Assembly: GCA_026392775.1 (NCBI GenBank)
Contig: JAPLBK010000106.1
Span: 1 to 64,000 of the forward strand
From: Actinomycetota bacterium
GTDB taxonomy: Bacteria; Actinomycetota; Actinomycetes; Nanopelagicales; Nanopelagicaceae
Length of the DNA stretch: 64,000 nucleotides
Direction: 5' to 3'
Of the stretch, positions 35,322 through 46,196 are shown piece by piece. A program made the position numbers and the translations under genes. How positions within the stretch are numbered: position 1 is the stretch's first letter; every line of letters starts with the position of its first letter. The notes beneath the pieces are model-generated. The model made no database searches. It was given only the letters and a program-made list of their open reading frames with translations, and was not told the DNA's origin.

Positions 35322-36290
35322 TTACTTAATGATTCGCAGTGGTTCTTGTCCACGAGCAATGAGGCGCTCAAAATGTAGCTCACGCTTTTCATTAAAGCGG
35401 TTGGATTCATCGGTGGTCTTGGACAAGAATGCTGCAAGTTCATCACGGGCAGCTAAGCCATCACCGCTCAGGTCCGTGCGATCAAATACATTCCACGCAC
35501 GAAGCACGGGAGCAATTACCTCTTCTAAATGCTGCTGCATGTCATAGATTCCTGCCAGAGCAATCTGGACGGCTTTTCTACCAAAACCTGGCATATTGGC
35601 ACCTGGCATATCAAAATTGGTTACTACATCAGCAATTGCTCGCATAGAAGCATTTGGCTCCATATCAAGGGCTGCGCCTAGTGTGTTGCGATAGAAAAGC
35701 ATATGTAGGTTTTCATCTAGAGAAACACGTTGCAGCAGGGATTCTGCAATTGGGTCCGCTGAGATTTTGCCGGTATTGCGGTGTGAAATACGTGTAGCTA
35801 GCTCCTGGAAAGAAACGTAAGCGATGGTGTGCAACATGTCATTCTCATATGGAGTCTGATAACCCAATGACATATGTGCCATACGTAGGTCTTCAAGCTC
35901 ATATGGGTCAACTCCACGCGTTGCCATTAAATAATCTCGGATAACAATGCTGTGACGTGCCTCTTCTGCAGTCCAGCGTTCAATCCACGTTCCCCATGCA
36001 CCATCGCGGCCCATTGAGAGGGAAATTTCAGTGTGGTAACTCGGCAAGTTATCTTCAGTTAAAAGATTGAGAACGAGTGAATCTTGGGCAACGGGTGTAA
36101 GACGTGAATCCTTTGCTTCCCATGCATCTCCATTGAGAGGCCCAGCAAAATCGCGACCTTCAGACCATGGGACATACTCATGGGGATACCAATTTTTTTG
36201 TACCTTGAGGTGTCGATCGAGTTCAACAGCAACGACAGGCTCTAGATCTCGAATAAGTCGAGCTTGAATCTCTCTGCTGTCATAGGTCAT
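35322..36290 (-). CDS. Acyl-ACP desaturase (soluble diiron, DesA-type)
   Basis: Enzyme of 322 residues of the plant-stearoyl-ACP-desaturase/DesA family, inserting a double bond into acyl-ACP with a diiron centre and O2. The two diiron motifs EEARHSIVI (E-E-x-R-H) and DENLHMLFY (D-E-N-x-H) are visible, with further Glu ligands in ERWTAEEAR and SFQELATRI. The ATG at 36290 has TAGCGT 7 bases upstream. Genes of this family in actinobacteria shape membrane or mycolate lipids. It is not clear why it sits beside the amine module. Confidence 0.85.
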   Translation of the reverse strand: MTYDSREIQARLIRDLEPVVAVELDRHLKVQKNWYPHEYVPWSEGRDFAGPLNGDAWEAKDSRLTPVAQDSLVLNLLTEDNLPSYHTEISLSMGRDGAWGTWIERWTAEEARHSIVIRDYLMATRGVDPYELEDLRMAHMSLGYQTPYENDMLHTIAYVSFQELATRISHRNTGKISADPIAESLLQRVSLDENLHMLFYRNTLGAALDMEPNASMRAIADVVTNFDMPGANMPGFGRKAVQIALAGIYDMQQHLEEVIAPVLRAWNVFDRTDLSGDGLAARDELAAFLSKTTDESNRFNEKRELHFERLIARGQEPLRIIK

Positions 36291-36297
36291 AGGCGTA

Positions 36298-36303
36298 ACG
36301 CTA
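36298..36303 (-). promoter_or_regulatory. -10 hexamer of the desaturase (TAGCGT, 7 bases before ATG)
   Basis: Same hexamer and spacing as upstream of fadD-like, DUF3093 and coaD; leaderless. Confidence 0.5.
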
Positions 36304-36328
36304 CGGCAGAATGTAGGTTACCCGCTAG

Positions 36329-36997
36329 TTATAAATTGTCTTTCGCACGCTCAATGGCTTGTGCTGCTCGCCACTTAGCGATTTCTCCATGATTTCCACT
36401 TAATAAAATCTCAGGGACCGGTATATCGCGCCAGTTTTGCGGCTTTGTGAAGTTGGGATACTCAAGATACCCCGCCTCATTATGCGACTCTTCAGCAAGT
36501 GATTCAGGATTTCCTAGAACACCTGGAATCAAGCGGGTGATAGCTTCAATCATCACAAGAGATGCAACTTCTCCCCCACCCAAAACATAATCACCAATGG
36601 AAACCTCATGGACTCTAAAATTCTTAGAGAGGTAGTGCTGGCGCACACGATCATCAATTCCTTCATATCGACCACAAGCAAAAACTAGATGTGATGCCTT
36701 GGAAAACTTTGCTGCCATTGGTTGATCAAAGCGCTTACCTGCTGGAGTCAGAATAATTAAATCTGTTTCGGCATCCATCAGTGAATCTAGGGCTTGTCCC
36801 CATACTTCAGGCATCATCACCATTCCAGCGCCGCCGCCATATGGTGTGTCATCGACTTGATTATGAACATTTGTGGCAAAGATGCGTAAATCGTGAATTC
36901 CAAACCCAACTAAACCTGAATCTTGTGCTTTACCTAATAAAGAGAGTTTGAGTGGTGTGAAATACTCTGGAAAAATAGTAACTACATCAATTTTCAT
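36329..36997 (-). CDS. trmD: tRNA (guanine-N1-)-methyltransferase
   Basis: SPOUT methyltransferase of 222 residues that makes m1G37 in tRNA, preventing frameshifts. The knotted SAM site is visible in LVFACGRYEGIDDRVRQHY and the loop SIGDYVLGGGEVASLVM; the N-terminal MKIDVVTIFPEYF is diagnostic. It overlaps rimM by 4 bases and ends the rpsP-khpA-rimM-trmD operon. Confidence 0.96.
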   Translation of the reverse strand: MKIDVVTIFPEYFTPLKLSLLGKAQDSGLVGFGIHDLRIFATNVHNQVDDTPYGGGAGMVMMPEVWGQALDSLMDAETDLIILTPAGKRFDQPMAAKFSKASHLVFACGRYEGIDDRVRQHYLSKNFRVHEVSIGDYVLGGGEVASLVMIEAITRLIPGVLGNPESLAEESHNEAGYLEYPNFTKPQNWRDIPVPEILLSGNHGEIAKWRAAQAIERAKDNL

Positions 36998-37497
36998 TTA
37001 ACTTCCCCCGACATATCAGGTGGAATTACAACAACTCTACGGGCGGCAATATCAATCACAGGAACTAATTGATGCACAAAAGGAATCAGAATTTCCCCAG
37101 ACTCCGTCTTAATCGCTAGTAAATCTTGACCTGGAAGGTTAATAACATCTATTACTTCGCCAATGAGTTCACCCGACTCTAAATGAGCTGCGCAGCCAAT
37201 TAACTGTAAGACATGGTAATCATCTTCATCAGCACCTGGCTCATTGATATCTACATCGCAATAAATTAAAGTATTGCGAAGCTTTTCTATTTCATTACGA
37301 TCGGTGATGCCGTTAAATCCCAGCAGTAAAATACCGTTATGCACACGGCCAGAAATAATTGTTAGCTCACCATGGGCATCGGTTTGAACTTTGCTACCAA
37401 TGGCAAAACGACGATCAGGTTCATCAGTTCGAACCTCAATCGTCGCTTCTCCAAGAATTCCGTGGGCGCGACCGATGCGCCCCACGAGTAAACGCAT
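36994..37497 (-). CDS. rimM: Ribosome maturation factor RimM
   Basis: 30S maturation factor of 167 residues that helps assemble the head of the small subunit and contacts S19. Features are the N-terminal VGRIGRAHGILGEATIEV and the C-terminal PRC-barrel (IGEVIDVINLPGQDLLAI and LIPFVHQLVPVID). It starts 2 bases after the KH-protein gene and overlaps trmD. Confidence 0.94.
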   Translation of the reverse strand: MRLLVGRIGRAHGILGEATIEVRTDEPDRRFAIGSKVQTDAHGELTIISGRVHNGILLLGFNGITDRNEIEKLRNTLIYCDVDINEPGADEDDYHVLQLIGCAAHLESGELIGEVIDVINLPGQDLLAIKTESGEILIPFVHQLVPVIDIAARRVVVIPPDMSGEVK

Positions 37498-37499
37498 TG

Positions 37500-37739
37500 C
37501 TATCGTGCTTCGTCGGTCTCGATGAGATCGACGCGAACAGTACGTCCTGCAATTGCACTCACGACCGTGCGAAGCGCCTTTGCAGTGCGACCATTACGAC
37601 CAATAACTTTGCCGATATCTTCAGGATTCACACGAACCTCAAGAGTTGTTCCACGACGATGGTTTTTTTCAGCAACAACTACATCATCGGGATTATCAAC
37701 GATTCCCTTTACTAAATGCTCTAGGGCTTCATCCATCAT
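37500..37739 (-). CDS. khpA: KH-domain RNA-binding protein KhpA
   Basis: Small protein of 79 residues made of one KH domain with the GxxG loop IGRNGRTAKALR. KhpA forms a heterodimer with the Jag/KhpB protein in other bacteria and binds many RNAs. It lies between rpsP and rimM in the usual order, 2 bases from each neighbour. Confidence 0.92.
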   Translation of the reverse strand: MMDEALEHLVKGIVDNPDDVVVAEKNHRRGTTLEVRVNPEDIGKVIGRNGRTAKALRTVVSAIAGRTVRVDLIETDEAR

Positions 37740-37741
37740 TA

Positions 37742-38308
37742 TTATTCTGCATCCGCTTCTTCAGTTGGTGTTTCAACAACAGCTTCTACCGGAGTTTCAA
37801 CTACTGCCTCTGCTGGTGCCTCTACTACTGCTTCAACAACTTCCTCAACCGCAGCTTCAGCAACTGGTACTTCTACTACTGCTTCTTCAGCAACTGGGTT
37901 TGCCTTTGCAGCTAACTTCTCTTGTGCCTTCTTCTTAAGAGTAGTCGCGCCTTCTTTTGGTTCATCCATTGCCTGCTTCATAGCTGCTTCATAAGCAACA
38001 TGCTTGCCAACCTTTGGAGCTGCAACACGAAGTGTGCCTTCAGTTCCAGGAAGACCCTTAAATTTTTGCCAATCTCCAGTGACCTTCAGAAGAGCCTCTA
38101 CCGCCTCTGATGGTTGTGCACCAACACCGAGCCAGTACTGAGCACGCTCAGAGTTGATCTCAATAAGTGATGGTTCTTGTCCTGGTGCGTAACGACCAAT
38201 TTCTTCAATTGAAAGACCGTTACGTGCCTTGCGTGAGTCTGTAACAACTACGCGGAAAAATGGTGTGCGGATTTTACCCATGCGCATTAAACGAATTTTT
38301 GTAGCCAA
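37742..38308 (-). CDS. rpsP: 30S ribosomal protein S16 with long acidic tail
   Basis: S16 of 188 residues. The first 85 or so are the normal ribosomal domain ([33 protein letters not shown]). A lysine-rich linker follows, then a tail of about 55 residues made almost only of Ala, Val, Glu, Pro and Thr, with three 8-residue repeats. Such tails occur in actinobacterial S16 but this one is long. The start is a TTG at 38308 with AGGAG upstream. It heads the rpsP-khpA-rimM-trmD operon after a 163-base untranslated stretch from ffh. Confidence 0.92.
   Translation of the reverse strand: MATKIRLMRMGKIRTPFFRVVVTDSRKARNGLSIEEIGRYAPGQEPSLIEINSERAQYWLGVGAQPSEAVEALLKVTGDWQKFKGLPGTEGTLRVAAPKVGKHVAYEAAMKQAMDEPKEGATTLKKKAQEKLAAKANPVAEEAVVEVPVAEAAVEEVVEAVVEAPAEAVVETPVEAVVETPTEEADAE
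37763..37834 (-). repeat. Three tandem 24-base repeats in the S16 tail
   Basis: Three consecutive 24-base units code [16 protein letters not shown] and EAVVETPT. The protein repeat is much better kept than the DNA, which differs at many third positions, so selection acts on composition. Confidence 0.75.
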
Positions 38309-38471
38309 GTGAGATTGTGCTCCTGTTTATGTGTGTCATAAAAATTAATCGCAGCGGGGTGCGCAATCAATTACATACAACTATCGGTCGTGGATGTTGA
38401 ACGGGGGTAGAGGGCCCCTTCAACAGGTGCCCAAGTCTGCCATCTCAGGGTGGCAAAGGTGAAATCGAGCT
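38309..38471 (-). other. Structured untranslated region between ffh and rpsP
   Basis: A 163-base gap, one of the longest in the window. It can form two hairpins: GTTGAA..GGGG with CCCC..TTCAAC (about 38396-38424) and TGCCA with TGGCA (about 38438-38456). Neither is followed by a T run, so they are not ordinary terminators. It may be the rpsP leader or an RNA gene. It lacks the conserved SRP tetraloop region, so I do not call it 4.5S RNA. Confidence 0.4.
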
Positions 38472-39908
38472 TTATTGCCCCTCTTCTAGGGCTCGTTTGG
38501 CTGGATTACCAGATTTGGACTTCTTCTTGGGGGCAGCGCTCTTTATTGCCGCCTTAGGCATCGCGGGAAGACTCATACCAGCCATACCTTGTGGCGTTGC
38601 CCCGTTTCGCACTTGCTTCATCATCTTCTGGGCAGCAGAGAAGCGATCTACCAAGTTGTTCACATCAGAGACCTTGCGACCAGAACCTAGCGCAATTCGA
38701 GCCCTGCGAGAGCCGTTGAGAACTTTAGGATCGCGTCTTTCAATCGGAGTCATTGATTGAACAATTGCTTTAGTGCGAACAATCTCACCTTCATCAAAGT
38801 TTTCAATCTGTTTCTTCATCGCCCCAGCACCGGGCAGCATGCCTAATAACTTAGACATCGAGCCCATTTTAGACATTGCTTGTAGTTGCTCTAGGAAATC
38901 TTCCAATGTGAAATCTTCACCACTTGCAAACTTTGCTTCCAGCTTTGCAGATGTATCACCATCAAAGGCTTTCTTAGCCTGTTCGGCAAGTGTTGCAACA
39001 TCTCCCATTCCAAGAATTCGTGAGGCCATACGGTCGGGATAGAAAATATCAAAATCACTGAGCTTTTCGCCAGTGGATGCGAACATAATCGGACGCTTGG
39101 TAATTGAAGCGATTGAGAGAGCTGCACCACCGCGAGCATCACCATCCAACTTAGTTAAAACAACGCCATCAAAGCCGACGCCATCTAAAAATGCTTGTGA
39201 GGTTCTCACCGAATCTTGACCAATCATGGCATCAACAACAAAGAGAATCTCATCGGGATTAACGGCATCTCGAATATCAGCTGCTTGTTTCATTAGCTCT
39301 TCATCTATACCTAGCCGACCTGCGGTATCAACGATAACCATGTTGTAGAGCTTTGATTTAGCAAACTCGACACCGCTCTTTGCAACTTTTACTGGATCAC
39401 CAACTCCATTGCCCGACTCTGGCGCAAAGACTGGAACACCAATACTTTCACCAACTACTTGCAACTGTGTGACAGCATTTGGTCGTTGTAAGTCGGAGGC
39501 AACCAGAAGTGGCGTGTTTCCTTGATCAGCATAGAACTTTGCAAGCTTTCCGGCCAAAGTTGTCTTTCCAGCACCTTGCAAACCTGCCAACATAATGACA
39601 GTAGGAGGATTCTTTGCAAATCGAACTCTGCGTGCTTCTCCCCCAAGAATTTCAATAAGAGATGTATTAACGATCTCAAAGATTGCTTGCCCCTGATTAG
39701 CACCAGACTGCATTGTCGCAAGGGCAGCTAAAGATTTCTCACGTATCTGCTCAACGAAGCTTTCTACGACAGATAGTGCAACATCAGATTCAAGTAGAGC
39801 TTGGTGAATCTGAGCACAGGTCGCATCAATATCTGCGCTGCTAATTTTGCCGCGTGAGCGCAACGTTGAAAATGTGCTGCTAAAGCGGGAAGTGAGTGAC
39901 TCGAACAT
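38472..39908 (-). CDS. ffh: Signal recognition particle protein Ffh
   Basis: SRP GTPase of 478 residues. The N domain, G domain (P-loop GLQGAGKTTLAGKLA, DTAGRLGIDEELM, TKLDGDARGGAAL) and methionine-rich M domain (MSKMGSMSKLLGMLPGAGAM and a C-terminal basic tail) are all present. It binds signal sequences on ribosomes together with 4.5S RNA and docks with FtsY, whose gene lies 1.9 kb away in this window. Confidence 0.96.
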   Translation of the reverse strand: MFESLTSRFSSTFSTLRSRGKISSADIDATCAQIHQALLESDVALSVVESFVEQIREKSLAALATMQSGANQGQAIFEIVNTSLIEILGGEARRVRFAKNPPTVIMLAGLQGAGKTTLAGKLAKFYADQGNTPLLVASDLQRPNAVTQLQVVGESIGVPVFAPESGNGVGDPVKVAKSGVEFAKSKLYNMVIVDTAGRLGIDEELMKQAADIRDAVNPDEILFVVDAMIGQDSVRTSQAFLDGVGFDGVVLTKLDGDARGGAALSIASITKRPIMFASTGEKLSDFDIFYPDRMASRILGMGDVATLAEQAKKAFDGDTSAKLEAKFASGEDFTLEDFLEQLQAMSKMGSMSKLLGMLPGAGAMKKQIENFDEGEIVRTKAIVQSMTPIERRDPKVLNGSRRARIALGSGRKVSDVNNLVDRFSAAQKMMKQVRNGATPQGMAGMSLPAMPKAAIKSAAPKKKSKSGNPAKRALEEGQ

Positions 39909-39939
39909 AAGGCGCTAAGACTACTTGAGCAGTTGCAAT

Positions 39940-39970
39940 AAAGGCGAGCCAACTTTGTTGGCCCGCCTTT
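39940..39970 (-). terminator. Hairpin terminator after glnK
   Basis: Inverted repeat AAAGGCG-A-GCCAAC / GTTGGC-C-CGCCTTT with a TTT loop and a single mismatch, between glnK and ffh. Reading leftwards it ends in CCTTTATT, so the T tract is short; it can stop the amtB-glnK transcript. Confidence 0.7.
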
Positions 39971-39995
39971 ACTTAAAGTTTCAACTATAAGAAAC

Positions 39996-41635
<1,640 letters not shown>

Positions 41636-41757
41636 ATTTTTATCTGCCTTCAGTCTTGAAAAGAAATTTCTCGCCATTGAGATGGGCATACCTTCTCTAG
41701 CCCCGATTACAGCAGATGATGCGAACTATTGCGGGGGCGTGACAAATTTGCCCCTGT

Positions 41758-41773
41758 GTTACGTCCAGGTTAC
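41758..41773 (-). promoter_or_regulatory. Possible GlnR-type half-site pair upstream of amtB
   Basis: On the minus strand the sequence is GTAAC, six bases, GTAAC. The actinobacterial GlnR consensus is gTnAC-N6-GaAAC, so this has one mismatch. It lies about 125 bases upstream of the amtB start and overlaps the ftsY stop. Candidate only. Confidence 0.3.
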
Positions 41774-42606
41774 GAAAGTAGCCCTTGGATATAGCTATGG
41801 GCATCAAAGTGGGCAAAATCTGCCTCAGACTCCCCTGTCCCGATCCACTTGATTGGAATATCGAGTTCTTTCTCAATAGCTAGCGCAACACCACCTCTTG
41901 CACTTCCATCAATTTTGGTCAAGATAATTCCAGTGACTCTTACTGCTTCGGTAAATACCTTGGCCTGTTGCAAACCATTTTGACCAGTTGTTGCATCAAT
42001 TACCAAGAGAACTTCATTAATTGGAAATACTTTCTCAACGACGCGTTTAACTTTCTCAAGCTCTGCCATCAAATCATTCTTATTGTGCAATCGCCCTGCG
42101 GTATCAATAATCAGAAAGTCAGCTTTACTCTCTTGGGCTTTCTTAGCAGCATCAAATGCAACGGATGCTGGATCACCATTTGCTTTACCTGAAACTACTT
42201 CAACACCAATTCGCATCCCCCAGGTTTGTAACTGCTCAACGGCAGCAGCTCGAAAGGTATCCCCTGCTGCCATCACAACTTTCTTACCACCGCTCTTTAG
42301 CTGCGCGGCTAGCTTTGCAACACTTGTTGTCTTACCCGTTCCATTCACACCAACAACCATGATTACAGTTGTTTCTTGACCCAGTAAAGCCCCGCGATCT
42401 TTAGTAGAAAGATGAGTAGATAAAATCTGAGAAAGAGCCTCTTCGGCGCTCTCGCTCTTAACCTTATGGGCCTGTTCTAAGAACTCTTTGGTCAATGATG
42501 GACCTAAGTCAGATAGAAGCAGTTCTTCTTCTAACTCTTTCCAATCAGCAGGTGCAAACCCATTTGTTCCCTTGATTTTGGCGATGAACTTGCTAAATAA
42601 ACCCAT
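41770..42606 (-). CDS. ftsY: Signal recognition particle receptor FtsY
   Basis: SRP receptor GTPase of 278 residues, consisting only of the NG core; the long acidic A domain of many bacteria is absent and a short amphipathic start (MGLFSKFIAKIKG) could bind the membrane. G motifs are GVNGTGKTTSVAKLA, DTAGRLHNKNDLM and TKIDGSARGGVAL. It follows smc by 13 bases, the standard smc-ftsY order. Confidence 0.95.
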   Translation of the reverse strand: MGLFSKFIAKIKGTNGFAPADWKELEEELLLSDLGPSLTKEFLEQAHKVKSESAEEALSQILSTHLSTKDRGALLGQETTVIMVVGVNGTGKTTSVAKLAAQLKSGGKKVVMAAGDTFRAAAVEQLQTWGMRIGVEVVSGKANGDPASVAFDAAKKAQESKADFLIIDTAGRLHNKNDLMAELEKVKRVVEKVFPINEVLLVIDATTGQNGLQQAKVFTEAVRVTGIILTKIDGSARGGVALAIEKELDIPIKWIGTGESEADFAHFDAHSYIQGLLS

Positions 42607-42619
42607 AGGAAAGCTTTAC

Positions 42620-45600
42620 TTAACTTGCGTCAGATTCGCGCAAACGCTGAGAAATTACTTCAGAGACACCATCGCCACGCATAGTCACGCCATACAAAGC
42701 ATCGGCGATCTCCATGGTGCGCTTTTGATGCGTAATGACAATCAGCTGAGAAGTTGCGCGAAGCTCCTCAAAAATCACTAACAATCGGCCAAGGTTGGTA
42801 TCGTCGAGGGCCGCTTCAACTTCATCGAGCACATAGAACGGACTAGGGCGTGCTTTGAAGATTGCAATCAGCATGGCAACTGCGGTCAAAGACTTTTCTC
42901 CACCTGAAAGCAGAGATAAACGCTTAATGCGCTTTCCAGGTGGGCGAGCCTCAACATCAACGCCACTGATCATCGGATTATCTGGATCCGTCAAAATTAA
43001 ACGGCCATCACCCCCAGGAAATAGTCGAGAGAAGATATCTTCAAAATGCTTTGCAGTTTCTTCAAAGGCTTCCATAAAGATTGACTGAACACGATCATCA
43101 ACTTCTTTAATGATGTCGAGCAAGTCTTTCTTGGTGTTCTTTAAATCCTCTAATTGTTCAGCCAAGAACTTCAGTCGCTCTTCAAGTGAAGAGAACTCTT
43201 CAAGAGCCAGAGGATTAATCTTGCCGAGCAATGTTAGTGAGCGCTCAGCTGAAGCCAAACGCTTTTCCTGTTGATCGCGGCGATATGGGATGAGCTCGGT
43301 TGTGATGATTTCACCAGCTTCATTTTCAAAGAATGTTGGAACGTCTTTATCAGGTCCATATTCAGAAACTAGAACCTGTGTATCGATACCAAACTCTTCC
43401 ATCGTCTTGTTTTCAAGAGTTTCAATGCGCATGCGCTGTTCCGCACGGGCAATTTCATCTTTGTGAACACTAGAAGTTAGTTGTTCTAGTTCGGTAGTCA
43501 ATTCACGTCCACGTGCACGAACAGTCAGAGTTTCACCATCTCTAGCAGTTCGTGATCCCTCAAGACGGGCGCGCTCTGTTGCAGCTTTAGCAATAGAGCG
43601 CTCAATATGGATAAGAACTTCATAAGCAGATTCGGCAATTGCTTGAGATATTACGGCTGCTTGTGCGCGAGCACCGCGACGCACAATGGCGCGCTCTGAA
43701 GCTTCACGCTCATTTCTCGCTGAATCTTCAAGGGCTTTAGCGCGTGCTGCAACTGAATCAACGCGCTCTTCGATTGTACGAACAGCTAAGCGCGCTTCAA
43801 CTTCAGTTGTGCGCGCCAGTGAAACAGCGTTGCGTAAATTTTCAGTAAATGTGTGATCAGGTTCTGCAACTACACCTTGTTGATGCAGTTGATTTTGGGC
43901 AATTACTAGCTCGCCCTCATCACGGCTTTTAGCCGAGCTTGCTTCCTGAATGGAGGTGTTGAGTCGTTCAACTTCAGCTACAGCCGATTTCATATTTTGG
44001 CCAGAAACGGCTAACTGTTCAGTAATAGAGGCAATGCGGGCATCTGATTCATTGAGCCTTGAGAGTGCACCATCAAATGATCCCTGAGAATCGGCAACCT
44101 CAGTGGTTGCAGTTGCAATCTCGAACTTCAGACGATCGCATGTGTGTGTAATTTCAGTGAGCTTAACTTCAAGGCTTTCAATCAAAGAATTAATCTCAAT
44201 AAGAGAAGATGAAGATTTAGAACCACCACGTGCACGAACCTTAGTAATGACATCTCCATCACGCGTAACAACAGTTACTGATGGGTGTGAGCGAAGAATT
44301 GCTTCAGCATCTCTGGCATTTTCAGCAACAACAGTTGAAGCCAGAAGCGATGAAATCAGATCACCAATGGAATGTGAGCGAATATGCGAGGAGAGCGCAT
44401 TTAAACCAGCAGGAATATTTGAATTTCCACTGTTACCCGCTTCATATACCAGGATGTCTGCCTGGCCTAAGTTTTGATCACGAAGGGTTGTTAACGCTGT
44501 AACAGCTGACGATAAATCCTGAACGACAATTGCATCAGCCAAAGATCCAAGGGCGGCTGCAGCTGCTGATTCCCATCCCTCATCGATCTCAATGAGTGAG
44601 GCAATTGAGCCCAAAATGTGAACGCCGCGTGAATCGCGCATCAGAGCTGATGCACCATCACGATTTTGTGAGGTTAACTTCATTGCTTCTAACTTGGCTT
44701 CAACGGCATTTCGCTCACGATCTGCCGCGCGCTCAGAATCAACTAACACACCTAGTTTTGTCTTAGAGTCATCGAGTGTGGACTTTGCACTCTCAAATGC
44801 TGAATCAAGACCTAGCTCGCCAGAATCGGCGCTAGCGATTTCAAGTTCAAAGGAGGCATATTCACGTGATGCGCCATCAACGCGGTGCTGGGCATCATCA
44901 CGGGCTTTAGTCAGACGTGCGATTTCCTCTGCAATTGCTTCAAGGCGCGCTTGAAGTGATTTGATATGGCCCTCTTGGCGCGCAGTTCCTTCGCGGGCAT
45001 CTGCGATAGCGCGCATTGCTGCAGCGATTTTATCTTCATCCATCTTTAGCGCTTGTTCAGCACTTGTAAGCGCAGAACTTGCTGCAGCTAACGCTGTGCG
45101 CGCATTATTGATGTTATTTCGTAAATGAGTTTCCTCTTGGCGTAGAACGTGCGCCTCTTTTTCTAGCGCTTCTGGATCACGGCCCGCAGAGCGGGCTTCT
45201 TCAGCTTCTTCATTGAGAAAGCGTGAGCGCTCTTGTGCAAGGCTTTGTGTTCCACGGAATTTTTCACGCAGAGAATTTAATTGGTAGTAAGTCTCTTGTG
45301 CTTGAACAAGTAATGGAGATTCAACTGCTGATTGAGCATCGAGTACTTCTTCCCGAGAGCGAATTGCTTCAAGTTCTCTATCAACCTCTGCACGCTTTTG
45401 GCGCAAAGCAGTTTCATCGGCCACTTCAGCATCGAGTGTGCGAGACATCGAAATAAAATCATCAGCAAACAAACGCAGCTTTGCATCACGTAGATCTGCC
45501 TGAATTGTTGCCGCCTTCTTTGCGACCTCTGCTTGCTTACCTAGTGGGCGAAGTTGGCGGCGCAGCTCAACAGTTAGATCTTGAACACGTGCCATGTTGG

Positions 45601-46156
45601 CTTGCATTGAATCAAGTTTGCGCAAAGCTTTTTCTTTACGCTTACGGTGCTTGAGCACACCGGCGGCTTCCTCAATAAATCCACGGCGCTCTTCCGGAGT
45701 TGCCATCAAAATTGCATCTAGCTGGCCTTGACCAACGATGACGTGCATTTCGCGACCAATACCTGAATCACTGAGTAGTTCCTGAATATCAAGTAAACGT
45801 GAAGCTTCACCGTTAATTTGATATTCAGACTGGCCGTTACGGAAAAGAATGCGAGAAATAGTTACTTCGGTGTAGTCGATAGGCAGTGCGCCATCGGTGT
45901 TATCGATTGTGAGTGAAACTTCTGAGCGACCAAGTGGTGCACGACCACTTGTTCCAGCGAAAATAACATCTTCCATTTTGCCCCCGCGAAGGGATTTTGC
46001 ACCCTGTTCACCCATAACCCAGGTGAGGGCATCTACGACGTTACTTTTACCTGAACCGTTAGGACCAACAACGCATGTAATACCTGGCTCAAGCCGCAAT
46101 GTGGTGCTGGAAGCAAAGGACTTAAAGCCCTTGAGGGTGATGCTCTTGAGATACAC
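42620..46156 (-). CDS. smc: Chromosome segregation protein SMC
   Basis: Condensin ATPase of 1178 residues. The N-terminal head has the Walker A GPNGSGKSNVVDAL and the C-terminal head the signature LSGGEKSLTAVAML and Walker B YVLDEVEAALDDTN. Two long coiled coils flank a hinge near residues 500-640 with the glycine-rich hinge strand RARGGSKSSSS. It organises chromosomes with ScpA/ScpB. The GTG start at 46156 gives MYLKSITLKGFKSF, the correct SMC beginning, with TAGGTT 6 bases upstream. Confidence 0.96.
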   Translation of the reverse strand: MYLKSITLKGFKSFASSTTLRLEPGITCVVGPNGSGKSNVVDALTWVMGEQGAKSLRGGKMEDVIFAGTSGRAPLGRSEVSLTIDNTDGALPIDYTEVTISRILFRNGQSEYQINGEASRLLDIQELLSDSGIGREMHVIVGQGQLDAILMATPEERRGFIEEAAGVLKHRKRKEKALRKLDSMQANMARVQDLTVELRRQLRPLGKQAEVAKKAATIQADLRDAKLRLFADDFISMSRTLDAEVADETALRQKRAEVDRELEAIRSREEVLDAQSAVESPLLVQAQETYYQLNSLREKFRGTQSLAQERSRFLNEEAEEARSAGRDPEALEKEAHVLRQEETHLRNNINNARTALAAASSALTSAEQALKMDEDKIAAAMRAIADAREGTARQEGHIKSLQARLEAIAEEIARLTKARDDAQHRVDGASREYASFELEIASADSGELGLDSAFESAKSTLDDSKTKLGVLVDSERAADRERNAVEAKLEAMKLTSQNRDGASALMRDSRGVHILGSIASLIEIDEGWESAAAAALGSLADAIVVQDLSSAVTALTTLRDQNLGQADILVYEAGNSGNSNIPAGLNALSSHIRSHSIGDLISSLLASTVVAENARDAEAILRSHPSVTVVTRDGDVITKVRARGGSKSSSSLIEINSLIESLEVKLTEITHTCDRLKFEIATATTEVADSQGSFDGALSRLNESDARIASITEQLAVSGQNMKSAVAEVERLNTSIQEASSAKSRDEGELVIAQNQLHQQGVVAEPDHTFTENLRNAVSLARTTEVEARLAVRTIEERVDSVAARAKALEDSARNEREASERAIVRRGARAQAAVISQAIAESAYEVLIHIERSIAKAATERARLEGSRTARDGETLTVRARGRELTTELEQLTSSVHKDEIARAEQRMRIETLENKTMEEFGIDTQVLVSEYGPDKDVPTFFENEAGEIITTELIPYRRDQQEKRLASAERSLTLLGKINPLALEEFSSLEERLKFLAEQLEDLKNTKKDLLDIIKEVDDRVQSIFMEAFEETAKHFEDIFSRLFPGGDGRLILTDPDNPMISGVDVEARPPGKRIKRLSLLSGGEKSLTAVAMLIAIFKARPSPFYVLDEVEAALDDTNLGRLLVIFEELRATSQLIVITHQKRTMEIADALYGVTMRGDGVSEVISQRLRESDAS

Positions 46157-46162
46157 GCGGTA

Positions 46163-46168
46163 AACCTA
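46163..46168 (-). promoter_or_regulatory. -10 hexamer of smc (TAGGTT, 6 bases before GTG)
   Basis: TANNNT hexamer on the minus strand; the 40-base gap behind rnc contains no Shine-Dalgarno, so smc may start its own leaderless transcript. Confidence 0.4.
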
Positions 46169-46196
46169 TCGCGCCACGTGCTTGTTTTTGGCGAAA

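Noticed and set aside
38309..38471. Possible 4.5S (SRP) RNA beside ffh
   Set aside because: The conserved tetraloop and internal-loop sequences (GGAAG/AGCAG type) are not seen on either strand; only simple hairpins are present.
41636..41689. Upstream extension of AmtB (start at 41689)
   Set aside because: The added 18 residues are basic and unlike any Amt N-terminus; the ATG at 41635 gives the usual first helix.
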